From Terrabacter sp. Ter38 (GTDB taxonomy: Bacteria > Actinomycetota > Actinomycetes > Actinomycetales > Dermatophilaceae): a stretch of DNA of 64,000 nucleotides. Under the pieces are notes generated by a model, which was not told the DNA's origin, ran no database searches, and was given only the letters and a program-made list of their open reading frames with translations. The stretch lies in contig NZ_JALJRZ010000005.1 in the NCBI RefSeq assembly GCF_024519435.1, forward strand, positions 248,001 through 312,000, given 5' to 3'. A program made the translations under genes and the position numbers. Shown here piece by piece: positions 1-9,086 of this stretch; the first letter of the stretch is position 1; each line of letters starts with the position of its first letter.

Positions 1-1
1 G

Positions 2-1351
2 GTCAACTCCGAGCTCTACCCGGTCTTCTGTGGCTCCGCGTTCAAGAACCGCGGCGTCCAGCCGATGCTCGACGCCGTCGTCGACTACCTCCCGTCGCCG
101 CTCGACGTGCCGCCGATGATCGGCCACAAGCCGGGCGACGAGGCCGTCGAGCTGACCCGTGCGCCGTCCACCGAGGAGCCGTTCTCCGCGCTGGCGTTCA
201 AGGTCGCGACGCACCCGTTCTTCGGCACGCTGACCTTCATCCGCGTCTACTCGGGCCACATCAGCTCGGGCACGAGCGTCATCAACTCGACGAAGGGCCG
301 CAAGGAGCGCATCGGGAAGCTCTTCCAGATGCACGCCAACAAGGAGAACCCCGTCGAGGAGGCCCTCGCCGGCCACATCTACGCGGCCATCGGCCTCAAG
401 GACACGACGACCGGCGACACGCTGTCGGACCTCAACGAGCAGATCGTGCTCGAGTCGATGACCTTCCCGGACCCCGTGATCCAGGTCGCCATCGAGCCCA
501 AGACCAAGGGCGACCAGGAGAAGCTCGGTACGGCCATCCAGAAGCTCTCGGCCGAGGACCCGACCTTCCAGGTCCACCACGACGAGGACACCGGCCAGAC
601 GATCATCGCCGGCATGGGCGAGCTGCACCTCGACATCCTCGTCGACCGCATGAAGCGCGAGTTCAAGGTCGAGGCCAACGTCGGCAAGCCGCAGGTGGCC
701 TACCGCGAGACGATCCGCCGCGCCGTGCTCAAGTACGACTACACGCACAAGAAGCAGACCGGTGGCTCGGGCCAGTTCGCCAAGGTCCAGGTCAGCTTCG
801 AGCCCCTGGGCGAGACCGAGGACGGCTCGATGTACGAGTTCGTCAACGGTGTCACCGGTGGTCGCGTCCCGCGTGAGTACATCCCGTCGGTCGACGCCGG
901 CATCCAGGACGCCATGCAGTACGGCGTGCTCGCCGGGTACCCCCTCGTGGGCATCAAGGCGACCCTGAACGACGGCGCCTACCACGACGTCGACTCCTCG
1001 GAGATGGCGTTCAAGATCGCCGGCTCGATGGTCCTCAAGGAGGCCATCAGGCAGGCGGACCCCGTCCTGCTCGAGCCGATGATGGCCGTCGAGGTCCGGA
1101 CGCCCGAGGACTACATGGGCGACGTCATCGGTGACATCAACTCCCGCCGTGGCCAGATCCAGGGCATGGAGGACATCAGCGGCGCCAAGGTCGTCAAGGG
1201 CCTCGTCCCGCTGTCCGAGATGTTCGGCTACGTCGGCGACCTGCGCTCCAAGACGCAGGGTCGCGCGAGCTTCTCCATGGAGTTCGACTCCTACGCAGAG
1301 GTCCCCAAGGCCGTTGCCGAGGAGATCATCAAGAAGACCCGCGGGGAGTGA
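2..1351 (+). CDS. fusA: elongation factor G, 3' part (5' end outside window)
   Basis: C-terminal 449 residues of EF-G, the GTPase that drives translocation on the ribosome. The frame is open from base 2, so the gene begins before the window; the missing part is the GTP-binding domain with its P-loop. What remains is the end of the G domain through domains II-V. Visible marks are the GMGELHLDI segment of domain III and the [16 protein letters not shown] stretch of domain IV, followed by a domain V with [10 protein letters not shown]. It ends TGA 104 bp before tuf, the normal str-operon order fusA-tuf. Identity is certain from the sequence. Confidence 0.97.
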   Translation, partial: VNSELYPVFCGSAFKNRGVQPMLDAVVDYLPSPLDVPPMIGHKPGDEAVELTRAPSTEEPFSALAFKVATHPFFGTLTFIRVYSGHISSGTSVINSTKGRKERIGKLFQMHANKENPVEEALAGHIYAAIGLKDTTTGDTLSDLNEQIVLESMTFPDPVIQVAIEPKTKGDQEKLGTAIQKLSAEDPTFQVHHDEDTGQTIIAGMGELHLDILVDRMKREFKVEANVGKPQVAYRETIRRAVLKYDYTHKKQTGGSGQFAKVQVSFEPLGETEDGSMYEFVNGVTGGRVPREYIPSVDAGIQDAMQYGVLAGYPLVGIKATLNDGAYHDVDSSEMAFKIAGSMVLKEAIRQADPVLLEPMMAVEVRTPEDYMGDVIGDINSRRGQIQGMEDISGAKVVKGLVPLSEMFGYVGDLRSKTQGRASFSMEFDSYAEVPKAVAEEIIKKTRGE

Positions 1352-1455
1352 CTGCGGGACATCCCGTAGTCTCTTCCATCGGAAACCACCCCAACAGCGC
1401 CACGTCCTGCCCTGGTCGTACGGCGTAACACGAGATAGTCCTGAGGAGGACCACA

Positions 1456-2652
1456 GTGGCGAAGGCAAAGTTCGAGCGGACCAAGCCGCACGTCAACATC
1501 GGCACCATCGGTCACATTGACCACGGCAAGACGACGCTGACGGCTGCGATTTCCAAGGTTCTGCACGACAAGTACCCCGACCTGAACCCCCAGTTCGCGT
1601 TCGAGGACATCGACAAGGCTCCCGAGGAGCGCCAGCGCGGTATCACGATCTCGATCGCGCACATCGAGTACCAGACGGAGGGTCGTCACTACGCCCACGT
1701 CGACTGCCCGGGCCACGCTGACTACGTGAAGAACATGATCACGGGTGCGGCTCAGATGGACGGCGCGATCCTCGTGGTCGCCGCCACCGACGGCCCCATG
1801 CCGCAGACGAAGGAGCACGTCCTCCTGGCCCGCCAGGTCGGCGTCCCCTACATCGTCGTGGCGCTCAACAAGGCCGACATGGTCGACGACGAGGAGATCC
1901 TCGAGCTCGTCGAGATGGAGGTCCGTGAGCTCCTGTCGCAGTACGAGTTCCCGGGCGACGACCTCCCGGTCGTGCAGGTCTCGGCGCTCAAGGCGCTCGA
2001 GGGCGACGAGAAGTGGGGCCAGTCGGTCCTCGACCTCATGGACGCGGTCGACAACTCCATCCCGGAGCCGGAGCGCGACGTCGACAAGCCGTTCCTCATG
2101 CCCGTCGAGGACGTCTTCACGATCACCGGTCGTGGCACCGTCGTCACCGGTCGTATCGAGCGCGGCATCCTCAAGGTCAACGAGGAGATCGAGATCGTCG
2201 GCATCCACACCGGTCCGCCGGCCAAGACGACCGTCACGGGCGTCGAGATGTTCCGCAAGCTCCTCGACGAGGGTCGCGCCGGTGAGAACGTCGGTCTGCT
2301 CCTTCGTGGCACCAAGCGCGAGGACGTCGAGCGCGGGCAGGTCATCTGCAAGCCGGGCTCGATCACCCCGCACACGGACTTCGAGGCTCAGGTCTACATC
2401 CTCTCGAAGGACGAGGGCGGCCGTCACACGCCGTTCTACGACAACTACCGTCCGCAGTTCTACTTCCGTACGACGGACGTGACGGGTGTCGTGCACCTGC
2501 CCGAGGGCACCGAGATGGTCATGCCCGGCGACAACACCGACATGACGGTCGAGCTCATCCAGCCGATCGCCATGGAGGACGGCCTCAAGTTCGCCATCCG
2601 TGAGGGTGGCCGCACGGTCGGCGCCGGTCGCGTCACCAAGATCATCAAGTGA
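1456..2652 (+). CDS. tuf: elongation factor Tu
   Basis: 398-residue EF-Tu, which delivers aminoacyl-tRNA to the ribosome as a GTP complex. The G1 motif GHIDHGKT is at residues 19-26, with Ile where E. coli has Val. G3 is DCPGH at 83-87 and G4 is NKAD at 138-141. The GTG start at 1456 follows a strong ribosome binding site (AGGAGGA, 1444-1450) at a good distance. Length is normal for the family. The gene follows fusA and is closed by a long hairpin, so it ends the str operon. Codon use is strongly biased, as expected for a very highly expressed gene. Confidence 0.98.
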   Translation: MAKAKFERTKPHVNIGTIGHIDHGKTTLTAAISKVLHDKYPDLNPQFAFEDIDKAPEERQRGITISIAHIEYQTEGRHYAHVDCPGHADYVKNMITGAAQMDGAILVVAATDGPMPQTKEHVLLARQVGVPYIVVALNKADMVDDEEILELVEMEVRELLSQYEFPGDDLPVVQVSALKALEGDEKWGQSVLDLMDAVDNSIPEPERDVDKPFLMPVEDVFTITGRGTVVTGRIERGILKVNEEIEIVGIHTGPPAKTTVTGVEMFRKLLDEGRAGENVGLLLRGTKREDVERGQVICKPGSITPHTDFEAQVYILSKDEGGRHTPFYDNYRPQFYFRTTDVTGVVHLPEGTEMVMPGDNTDMTVELIQPIAMEDGLKFAIREGGRTVGAGRVTKIIK

Positions 2653-2684
2653 TCTGACGCAGCACCAGCTTCACCAGCAGTTCC

Positions 2685-2722
2685 GGTAGGGCCCGTTCCG
2701 CTTCGGCGGAGCGGGCCCTACC
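2685..2722 (+). terminator. intrinsic terminator after tuf
   Basis: A 17-bp stem (2685-2701 against 2706-2722, with one G-T wobble) closed by a TTCG tetraloop, 32 bp after the tuf stop. There is no T run, which is common for terminators in GC-rich actinobacteria. Confidence 0.85.
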
Positions 2723-2769
2723 GTGTGTCCGGAGGGCGCGGCGCGCGGTCGCGCCGGTCGCGCGATGCC

Positions 2770-2866
2770 CGACGACCCGAGCGGCGTGGAGCGTCGGAGG
2801 CCCACTTCTCGGGACGGCACCCCTTGCGTATGCCGTGGGCCGCCTCCGATGCCGCTCGGGTCGTCG
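2770..2866. repeat. 16-bp perfect inverted repeat, 65-bp spacer
   Basis: Arm 2770-2785 reads CGACGACCCGAGCGGC and arm 2851-2866 is its exact reverse complement. A second block, TCGGAGGC, pairs imperfectly just inside. The spacer also holds a CGTATGCCG copy. It could be an RNA hairpin, a degenerate repeat element or a protein site; the sequence does not say which. Confidence 0.5.
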
Positions 2867-2881
2867 TGCGCCCCGCTCCTC

Positions 2882-2938
2882 AACCGTCGACAGGCCGAAG
2901 TCCGCCCCCTCCGAACCGTCGAAAGGCCGAAGTTCGCC
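2882..2938. repeat. imperfect 25-bp tandem direct repeat
   Basis: AACCGTCGA-[C/A]-AGGCCGAAGT-[C/T]-CGCC occurs at 2882-2906 and again at 2914-2938. The two copies differ at only two or so positions, with a 32-bp period. It is just beyond the 3' end of the methyltransferase gene. Function unknown. Confidence 0.5.
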
Positions 2939-2959
2939 GTCCTTCTGCCGCGGGTCAGG

Positions 2960-3790
2960 TCAAGGTCTGGTGGCGGTGGTGTAGCGGACCTGCTGGGTGA
3001 GGTGGAGCCGGCCGTCGTCGCCCCGGTCGGGCTCGAGGGCTGCCTCGATGCGGGTGAGGACGGCGGGCAGCTCGGGGTCGGGGACGGAAGCCCAGAGCTG
3101 GCGAAGGCCCAGGGTCATGGTCCAGGCGCGCCAGGCGGCTGCGTCGGGGAGGGTGACCTCGAGGGGCTCGTCGTGGCTGTCGACGTCGGTGGCCCCGGCG
3201 GACTCGAGGAGTGCGGTCATGGTCTCGGTGGTGGCGAAGGGGCCGGCGCGGCCGGTGGTGCGGGCGTCGAGGACGTCGGGTGGCGCATACGCCATGAGCA
3301 CGGCCTCGGCGGCGGCCCAGGCAGGGTCGGTGTGACCGAAGGTCGACAGACCGAGGCGACCGCCTCGGCGCAGCAGGGTGACCCAGCCGCGGAGCGTCTC
3401 GGCGGCCTGAGGGTCGAAGAAGAGCACGAGCGACGCCGTGACGACGTCGAAGGTGTCGGGCGGCAGCGTGTCCGGAGTGGCCTCCCCCGTCCGCGCGGCG
3501 AGGGCGGTGACGGCGCGCGCACCGGCCTCGGTGCGCAGCTGGTCGATCATGGCGGGGGAGAGGTCGACCGCGGTGACGTGACCGGTGGGGCCGACGGCGT
3601 CGACGAGCGGGAAGGTCGCGGCTCCGCGACCTGCGCCGACGTCGAGGGCACGGTCACCGGGCCGTGGCGCGGTGAGCTCGACGAGGCGGGCGCCGATGGG
3701 CCCGAACCACGGCACGCCGCTGCGGTCGTAGCCGGGAGCGAGCTGGTCGAAGAGCGCGGCGATGCCAGCCCGGCGGTCGGAGGGGTCCAT
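2960..3790 (-). CDS. class I SAM-dependent methyltransferase
   Basis: 276 residues. The N-terminal third carries the Rossmann methyltransferase signature: motif I LDVGAGRGAAT near residues 48-58, an acidic loop (TAVDLSPAMI) that would bind the SAM ribose, and a post-II segment FDVVTASLVLFFD. It resembles the small-molecule (Methyltransf_11/25) group rather than rRNA enzymes. The substrate cannot be read from sequence. The ATG at 3790 has a GAGGAGG ribosome binding site just upstream. The gene runs toward tuf and lies 63 bp downstream of the lipoprotein gene on the same strand, so it may be the last gene of that operon. Confidence 0.8.
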   Translation of the reverse strand: MDPSDRRAGIAALFDQLAPGYDRSGVPWFGPIGARLVELTAPRPGDRALDVGAGRGAATFPLVDAVGPTGHVTAVDLSPAMIDQLRTEAGARAVTALAARTGEATPDTLPPDTFDVVTASLVLFFDPQAAETLRGWVTLLRRGGRLGLSTFGHTDPAWAAAEAVLMAYAPPDVLDARTTGRAGPFATTETMTALLESAGATDVDSHDEPLEVTLPDAAAWRAWTMTLGLRQLWASVPDPELPAVLTRIEAALEPDRGDDGRLHLTQQVRYTTATRP

Positions 3791-3853
3791 GGCCCGATGG
3801 TCCTCCTCGCGGGGGCCGGCCGGCGGGTTGCACGGCCGCCGATCCTGGTGCGG

Positions 3854-4345
3854 CTACTGGCCGAGGGCGACGAGGACGACCGTGTCGGAGTCGGCTGCGA
3901 GGTAGGCCTTGGCGCGGAAGGACCCCTGGGCGAAGAGCGCGTCGAGCGAGGTCGAACGGAGCAGCTGACCCGACGGCAGGGCGGAGCGGACACCGTCCTC
4001 GACGTCGGGTGCCTCGGTGGTGGGCTCGGGTGAGGCTGCGCGGAGGGCGGTCGCGGTCTCCGGGGTGACCGTGACGACGGCGTCGATCCAGTACGTCGAT
4101 GGTCCCGGCGCGTCGCCGCCGAGCGTCCCCGACATCCACGTCGCCGAGACCGGCGTTCCGAGCGCACTGAAGCGCTTGGTCAGCGGCTCGAGATCGGTGC
4201 GCACGTCGCCGGTGCCGGTCTTGGTCGCGCTGCTCACGGTGCTCCTCGTGCGGTGGTCGGTCGGGGAGGGGTCGGTGCTGCACCCCGCGGTCACGGTGAG
4301 GGCCAGGGCGGCCGCGAGCGCGGCCAGGGCGGGGCGGGTGCTCAT
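3854..4345 (-). CDS. small lipoprotein, candidate partner of the WXG100 protein
   Basis: 163 residues. The N-terminus MSTRPALAALAAALALTVTAGC is a signal peptide with a lipobox-like TAGC, so the mature protein would be anchored at Cys22 outside the membrane. The remainder is a single soluble domain of about 130 residues that I do not recognise. I chose the ATG at 4345 because the frame further upstream overlaps the preceding gene and reads as low-complexity Arg-rich sequence. The ATG overlaps the stop of the WXG100-like gene by 4 bp (ATGA), so the two are translationally coupled. The pairing suggests an immunity or accessory role, which is inference only. Confidence 0.75.
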   Translation of the reverse strand: MSTRPALAALAAALALTVTAGCSTDPSPTDHRTRSTVSSATKTGTGDVRTDLEPLTKRFSALGTPVSATWMSGTLGGDAPGPSTYWIDAVVTVTPETATALRAASPEPTTEAPDVEDGVRSALPSGQLLRSTSLDALFAQGSFRAKAYLAADSDTVVLVALGQ

Positions 4346-5490
4346 CGGCTGCTCCCTCGTTCGTCGGCTCGGTCCTCCCGACCCAGGCCGGGGGTGCGCT
4401 CGACATCCCCCGGTCCCACGTCGATGCTCGGCGGCGGAGAGCCGACCGGCCACGTGATCGTACGCGTGACGTCGCCGCTCGACGGGAAGGGCTTGGCCCA
4501 GCCGATCTCGGTGAAGCGCCCGTTCTCGTTGTCGCCGGCGCCGCTCGCGATGTCGGACTGGTCGGGGTTGAAGTTGTAGTAGTCCTCGGCGTGCACGATG
4601 ACCTGCATCGAGACCTGGCCGTTCTCGACGGTGACGTCGGCGCTGCTCCACTGCTGGTAGCCGCCGATCGTCTTCTGCCAGTTCTCGGTCGTCGGGTAGG
4701 CGGTCGCCGGGTGGGCGTCCCCGGTCATGCTGAAGTGCGAGTTGCCGTTGCGGACCATCTCGTCGACGGCCGCGACGGTGCGGGCGACCTCGGAGGTGAC
4801 GTTGGCGGCGATCGACGGGTCCTCCTGGTAGCCCTCCTCGTAGTCGAACCGGATCGGCTCGCCGTTGTTGTCCCAGTAGTGCGCATACATCGCCGTCGCG
4901 TCGTCGAGGTCCGACTTGACGAGGCGGCCACCCTGGAGCTTCGCCATCCACTCGAGCTTGGCGATGTGGTCGCGCCAGTTCGAGTCCTTGGAGTCGTACT
5001 CGAACCCCTCGTCCCACTCGATGTCGGGCTTCGTCGGCTCACCGAAGTCGTAGCCGTCGACGGGACCACCCGTACCTGTCGTGGCAGGCGGCGGAGGAGA
5101 GGTCGGAGTGGGCGCCGGTCCCGGCGACGGTGACGGCGTGGGGCCGAACGACATCGGGACACCGGCGGCGAAGGGGCCCCCGCCTGCGGCGCCGGTGGAT
5201 CCGCTTGTCCCACCGGCGTTCCCGCTGGCTCCGCGCTGTCTCGCGGCGTTCTCGCGCAGCTTCGAGCCGAGGCCGTGCAGGGCGCGCTCCAGTGCGTCGA
5301 TGCTGGGGGCGGACGACCGCCAGTCGCCACGGAAGGCGTCGAAGTCCCTTCCGCCCCAAGCGGTTCCGAGGGCGCCGAACGCGTGGTCGACGGCATTGCG
5401 TGCCGCTCGGCACTCACCGGCAAAGCGGTCGAGCTGGCCAGCGCTGCGATCGAGGGCGTCTGGATCGGCGCCCTTCCTGTACACGACCAC
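4342..5490 (-). CDS. WXG100-type (ESX/type VII) secreted protein with unknown C-terminal domain
   Basis: About 382 residues in three parts. Residues 1-95 are a helical WXG100-like domain with W45-G-G47 at the expected turn between two helices. Residues 96-155 are a Gly/Ser then Pro/Thr-rich linker. The remainder is a distinct acidic, aromatic-rich globular domain (YYNFNPDQSDIASG, GRFTEIGWAKPF, RTITWPVG). This layout is that of ESX effectors with a toxin-like C-terminus; I cannot name the C-terminal activity. I prefer the GTG at 5490 because GGGGAGG lies 6-10 bp upstream; a TTG at 5550 would add 20 residues. It is followed by a lipoprotein gene with a 4-bp overlap. No ESX secretion genes are in the window. 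Confidence 0.7.
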   Translation of the reverse strand: MVVYRKGADPDALDRSAGQLDRFAGECRAARNAVDHAFGALGTAWGGRDFDAFRGDWRSSAPSIDALERALHGLGSKLRENAARQRGASGNAGGTSGSTGAAGGGPFAAGVPMSFGPTPSPSPGPAPTPTSPPPPATTGTGGPVDGYDFGEPTKPDIEWDEGFEYDSKDSNWRDHIAKLEWMAKLQGGRLVKSDLDDATAMYAHYWDNNGEPIRFDYEEGYQEDPSIAANVTSEVARTVAAVDEMVRNGNSHFSMTGDAHPATAYPTTENWQKTIGGYQQWSSADVTVENGQVSMQVIVHAEDYYNFNPDQSDIASGAGDNENGRFTEIGWAKPFPSSGDVTRTITWPVGSPPPSIDVGPGDVERTPGLGREDRADERGSSR

Positions 5491-5715
5491 GGCTGATGCC
5501 CTCCCCGAGCTGTCGGCGTCCGTGGCGGCCGACGGGTGGCCGCTCCCCAAACCCTAGGCAGGGTGGGCCGGCTCGGCCAATGGGGAGCTCTCCCCGTCTC
5601 GGGCCAGGTCGTCGACGAGGCGACGCAGCGTGGGCTCGGGCAGGCGGGCCCTCCGCCACTCGCCACCGCGGCATGGCCGCGGCCACGTTCGTTGCCGCCG
5701 GTGCCCGGATGCCGT

Positions 5716-6543
5716 ATGACTGGCCGCATGGTCTCGACAGGGGAGAGGGTGTCGGCGCGGCGCGCCGGCCGCCCGGCAGGTGGCGGGGGATCCGGCCGTG
5801 GGAGAGGGAGCCGGTCGGTCTCGGTGCTCGGCGTCGTCCTGGCGCTCTGCGTGTCCGGGTGCGCCAAGGACGGCGGCTCGGCGTTCACCTCGCCGCGAGC
5901 GGCCTCGGCGTCCGTGCCGTCCGCAGCGGCCCTGTCCTCCGCGGCCCCGTCAGATCCGGCCACGGCTCCGGCCACGGGCGCGACCCCGGCCACCGCCACG
6001 TCGGACCCCGCCGGGCCGGTCATCGTCGGCGGTCGCGTGACCGCGCGACGGGCGGGCCTGTCCTTCGAGGTGCCCGACGGCTGGCAGGCCATCGACCCGT
6101 CGACGGCCACGCGTGCCGGCGCGTCCGTGCTGCCGGACTCGTTCCGGACGCTCGCCGAGCAGTCCGGGATGACGGCGGACGAGTTCATGCTGCGGGTCGG
6201 CACGGCCATGGACGTCATGGTCATGGGCCGTCCGCGCCACGGGTTCGCCGACAACGTGTCCGTCATCCCGACACCCGGCACCCGGCTCCCGAGTGCGGCC
6301 GACCTGCGCTCCCAGCTGGAGCTGGCCGGCGCCTCGGTCGACCGCGTCGACCGCACGACGACGGCGGTCGGCGAGGCCCTCGTGGCGAGGTCGCGGGTGC
6401 CCCTCGCGACGATGATCGTCGCGAGCCGGTCCCTGGCCGTCGAGCTGGACGGACAGGTCACCTTCATCACCGTCTCGGCCTCCGACTGGGACAACGCCGA
6501 CGCCATCGCCGACGGCATCCTGCGCACCCTGCGCCGCGCCTGA
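5716..6543 (+). CDS. lipoprotein with PsbP/LpqN-like domain
   Basis: 275 residues from the ATG at 5716 (a second ATG at 5728 is possible). After an Arg/Gly-rich stretch comes a hydrophobic segment ending in a lipobox VSGC, then a Ser/Ala/Pro/Thr-rich linker of about 60 residues. A globular domain follows, beginning RAGLSFEVPDGWQAID. That entry motif (FxVPxGW) resembles DcrB/LpqN/PsbP-like actinobacterial lipoproteins, and also the two lipoproteins at 37401-38652. It is transcribed away from the WXG100-like gene with its own upstream region. Role unknown. Confidence 0.7.
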   Translation: MTGRMVSTGERVSARRAGRPAGGGGSGRGRGSRSVSVLGVVLALCVSGCAKDGGSAFTSPRAASASVPSAAALSSAAPSDPATAPATGATPATATSDPAGPVIVGGRVTARRAGLSFEVPDGWQAIDPSTATRAGASVLPDSFRTLAEQSGMTADEFMLRVGTAMDVMVMGRPRHGFADNVSVIPTPGTRLPSAADLRSQLELAGASVDRVDRTTTAVGEALVARSRVPLATMIVASRSLAVELDGQVTFITVSASDWDNADAIADGILRTLRRA

Positions 6544-6607
6544 CCCCCGCGGCCTCCATCCGGCCCGGCCCGAGCGGCCCGCCTACCGGCGGATAGGGTC
6601 GGGAGCC

Positions 6608-7912
6608 ATGGCGCACTCGTTCGACACCGACACCGAAGCCCAGGGCCTCATCGACTACGTCGACGCCTCACCGACGCCCTTTCACGCCTGCGAGCAGGCC
6701 GCGGCGCGGCTCGTCGCGGAGGGCTTCACCGAGGTCGTCGAGACCGAGCCGTGGCCCACCGAGCCGGGCCGGCGCTACCTCGTGCGAGGCGGCTCGCTCA
6801 TCGCCTGGGACACCACGGGCGCGCACGGGGCCGGGTCCGGTCCCGCCGCGGGCTTCCGCGTCGTCGGGGCGCACACCGACAGTCCCAACCTGCGCATCAA
6901 GCCCAACCCCGACCACGCGCGCGCCGGCTGGCAGATGCTCGGCATCGAGCCCTACGGCGGCCTCATCCTCAGCTCGTGGCTCGACCGCGACCTCGGGCTC
7001 GCCGGCCGGGTCGCCGTGCGCGGCGCCGACGGTGTCGAGTCGCGGACCTTCCACGGGCGGGACGCGCTGCTGCGCGTGGCACAGCTCGCCATCCACCTCG
7101 ACCGCACCCAGAACGAAGCGCTCAGCCTCAACAAGCAGGCCCACATGGAGCCGCTCTGGGGTGTCGGCGACGAGCCCGGCGACTTCGTCGGATACCTCGC
7201 CGAGCAGGTCGGGGTCGACCGCGAGGACGTGCTGTCGTGGGACGTCATGACCCATCCGGTCCAGCCGTCCACCCGCCTCGGTCGGGCGCGTGAGCTCATC
7301 GCGGCCCCGCGCCTCGACAACCTCGCGACGTCGTATGCCGGGGTGCGCGCGCTGCTCGACGCCGTGGCCACCGAGCCCGCCCACGTGCCGGTCCTCGTGC
7401 TCTTCGACCACGAGGAGATCGGCAGCACGTCCGAGCGCGGCGCGACCTCGACGTTGCTGCCGTCGGTGCTCGAGCGCATCGTCACCGCGGGCGGCGGCAC
7501 CCGCGACGACTACTGGCGGGCCCTCGCGGCCACCGTCATCGCGTCCGGTGACATGGGTCATGCCACCCACCCCAACTACGCCGACCGCCACGAGCCGATG
7601 CACCAGATCCGCGTCAACGGCGGACCCGTGCTCAAGGTCAACACCAACCTCCGCTACGCGACCGACTCGGTCGGTGCGGCGGCGTTCCTCCTCGCCTGCG
7701 AGCAGGCCGGCGTCCCCATGCAGACCTTCGTGTCCCGCAGCGACCTGCCGTGCGGGTCGACGGTCGGGCCGGTGACGTCGTCCCTGACGGGTGCGACGAC
7801 CGTCGACTTCGGGGCGGCGGCCCTGTCGATGCACAGCACGCGCGAGCTCATGGGCGCCGAGGACCCGGCGATGTATGCCGGAGCGCTGAGCGCGTTCCTC
7901 GCCCCCGCCTGA
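6608..7912 (+). CDS. M18 family aminopeptidase (aspartyl aminopeptidase-like)
   Basis: 434 residues, the usual size for M18 zinc aminopeptidases, which release N-terminal acidic or neutral residues in the cytoplasm. Visible signatures are VGAHTDSPNLRIK (metal-binding His and Asp), DHEEIGS (catalytic and bridging Glu), and MGHATHPNYADRHEP near the C-terminus. The substrate-entry motif SPTPFHA sits at residues 21-27. The ATG at 6608 is preceded by TAGGGT with 8 bp between, so the mRNA may have almost no leader. Often annotated apeB or pepC. Tyr331-type positions use the rare codon TAT inside two CGTATGCC-type motifs. Confidence 0.92.
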   Translation: MAHSFDTDTEAQGLIDYVDASPTPFHACEQAAARLVAEGFTEVVETEPWPTEPGRRYLVRGGSLIAWDTTGAHGAGSGPAAGFRVVGAHTDSPNLRIKPNPDHARAGWQMLGIEPYGGLILSSWLDRDLGLAGRVAVRGADGVESRTFHGRDALLRVAQLAIHLDRTQNEALSLNKQAHMEPLWGVGDEPGDFVGYLAEQVGVDREDVLSWDVMTHPVQPSTRLGRARELIAAPRLDNLATSYAGVRALLDAVATEPAHVPVLVLFDHEEIGSTSERGATSTLLPSVLERIVTAGGGTRDDYWRALAATVIASGDMGHATHPNYADRHEPMHQIRVNGGPVLKVNTNLRYATDSVGAAAFLLACEQAGVPMQTFVSRSDLPCGSTVGPVTSSLTGATTVDFGAAALSMHSTRELMGAEDPAMYAGALSAFLAPA

Positions 7913-8036
7913 GCGCGCGGCGGGGAGTCGGACCACGCTCTCGCCGGCCGGTCGGTGGCCACCCGGGGGACGGCATACGTCCTCGGCCGAGATGGCTCCG
8001 TGCGGACCCGCTGGTGCCGGGTGCGATGATCAGGGC

Positions 8037-8435
8037 GTGGAGACCACGCTCGTCGTGCCGGACCGGCCGACCCTCGTCTACGACGCCGACTGCGGGTTCT
8101 GCACGCGCACTGTGCAGTTCATCCAGCGATGGGTCGACCGGCGCGACCGCTACGACGTGCGTCCCTGGCAGTCGCTGGACCTCGCCGCCGTGGGACTCAC
8201 CGCGCAGGACTGCGACGAGGCGGCCCAGTTCATCACCGCCGACGGCCGCGTCCTGTCGGGCCACCGCGCGATGGCGAGCGCCGCGACCCACGGCGCCCCG
8301 GCCTGGCGACCTGCCGGCCACCTCCTCATGGCGCCGGGGGTCTCCTGGGTGGCCGCCCATGCCTACCGCTGGGTGGCCGCGCACCGCCACCAGCTGCCCG
8401 GTGGCACCGCCGCGTGCGCCCGCCCCGGCGCCTGA
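8037..8435 (+). CDS. DCC1-like thiol-disulfide oxidoreductase family protein (DUF393)
   Basis: 132 residues. The N-terminus LVYDADCGFCTRTVQFIQRW carries the DxDCGFC signature of the DUF393/DCC family, a thioredoxin-like group with a CxxC pair. A second half with HRAMASAA and WVAAHAYRWVAAHRHQL matches the family's helical part. No exact substrate is known. The GTG at 8037 is preferred: a frame extension to 7992 is open but the family begins close to the LVYDADC strand. It stands alone between the aminopeptidase and the S10 operon, both on the same strand. Confidence 0.8.
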   Translation: METTLVVPDRPTLVYDADCGFCTRTVQFIQRWVDRRDRYDVRPWQSLDLAAVGLTAQDCDEAAQFITADGRVLSGHRAMASAATHGAPAWRPAGHLLMAPGVSWVAAHAYRWVAAHRHQLPGGTAACARPGA

Positions 8436-8764
8436 CGACGCGCCACGTGCACGACCCTGCGATGGCGGTCCGGCTCGATTTGATAGTGCAGTGCGGGCTC
8501 TGGCACACTGTTCAGGTTGCTTGACGCGCGTCGCTGACCCATGTCGGTGCCGCCGCCCCTTGAGAGCCTCCTGACGGGGACTCGCCCGGACTCCTCTCGG
8601 AGGCCCGAGGGAAGCGCAAGTTACCCGGTTCGGCCGGGCAATCCACACGAAAGTGGCACTCAGGTGCGCACCTTTCACCGCGAAGCGGGCGCGACACGCC
8701 CGACCTCGGGGGTCGGATGGCCAAGGGAACCGGTAGTCAGAAGCGAGAGAGAGACGTTCATCAG
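8436..8764 (+). other. S10 operon leader and promoter region
   Basis: 329 bp without a gene. It holds a consensus-like promoter (8480-8509) and a transcribed leader of roughly 250 nt before rpsJ. The leader includes short hairpins such as CCCGG-TTCGG-CCGGG near 8628-8642. A frame starting at 8717 would add 16 residues to S10, but this extension is not part of the family and is rejected. A long leader is where autogenous control of this operon would be expected; no direct evidence beyond length. Confidence 0.6.
8480..8509 (+). promoter_or_regulatory. sigma-70-type promoter of the S10 operon
   Basis: -35 TTGATA (8480-8485), an 18-bp spacer and -10 CACACT (8504-8509). It lies in an AT-rich pocket within GC-rich sequence, about 255 bp before rpsJ. 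It matches the principal sigma factor pattern at 4-5 of 6 positions in each box. Confidence 0.65.
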
Positions 8765-9073
8765 ATGGCGGGACAGAAGATCCGCATCCGGCTGAAGTCG
8801 TACGACCACGAGGTCATCGACAACTCGGCCCGGAAGATCGTTGACACAGTGACGCGCGCCGGCGCGACCGTGGTGGGACCTGTCCCGCTGCCGACGGAGA
8901 AGAACGTCTTCGTCGTCATCCGGTCGCCGCACAAGTACAAGGACAGCCGTGAGCACTTCGAGATGCGCACGCACAAGCGCCTCATCGACATCATCGACCC
9001 GACGCCCAAGGCCGTCGACTCGCTGATGCGTCTCGACCTGCCGGCGGACGTCAACATCGAGATCAAGCTCTGA
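8765..9073 (+). CDS. rpsJ: 30S ribosomal protein S10
   Basis: 102 residues, the normal length. [19 protein letters not shown] is the standard N-terminus, which fixes the ATG at 8765. S10 sits in the 30S head and also pairs with NusB in antitermination. First gene of the S10 operon, 13 bp before rplC. Confidence 0.98.
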   Translation: MAGQKIRIRLKSYDHEVIDNSARKIVDTVTRAGATVVGPVPLPTEKNVFVVIRSPHKYKDSREHFEMRTHKRLIDIIDPTPKAVDSLMRLDLPADVNIEIKL

Positions 9074-9086
9074 GGCGGTTGTAGAG

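Larger units (their letters stand above)
2723..2959. other. 237-bp noncoding gap with inverted and direct repeats
   Basis: No credible gene. Three structures are visible. One is a perfect 16-bp inverted repeat (2770-2785 and 2851-2866) around a 65-bp spacer. Another is an imperfect 25-bp direct repeat (2882-2906 and 2914-2938, period 32 bp). The third is one copy of the 9-mer CGTATGCCG (core 2828-2834). An open plus-strand frame starting here continues antisense through the methyltransferase gene and has no protein-like composition. The gap lies between convergent tuf and the methyltransferase. Confidence 0.5.

Noticed and set aside
2723-4033. Plus-strand open frame of 436 codons
   Set aside because: It begins on the last base pairs of the tuf terminator and runs antisense through the methyltransferase gene with Gly/Arg/Val-rich composition.
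8717-8764. N-terminal extension of S10 by 16 residues
   Set aside because: Absent from the S10 family and without a ribosome binding site; the ATG at 8765 gives the conserved N-terminus.
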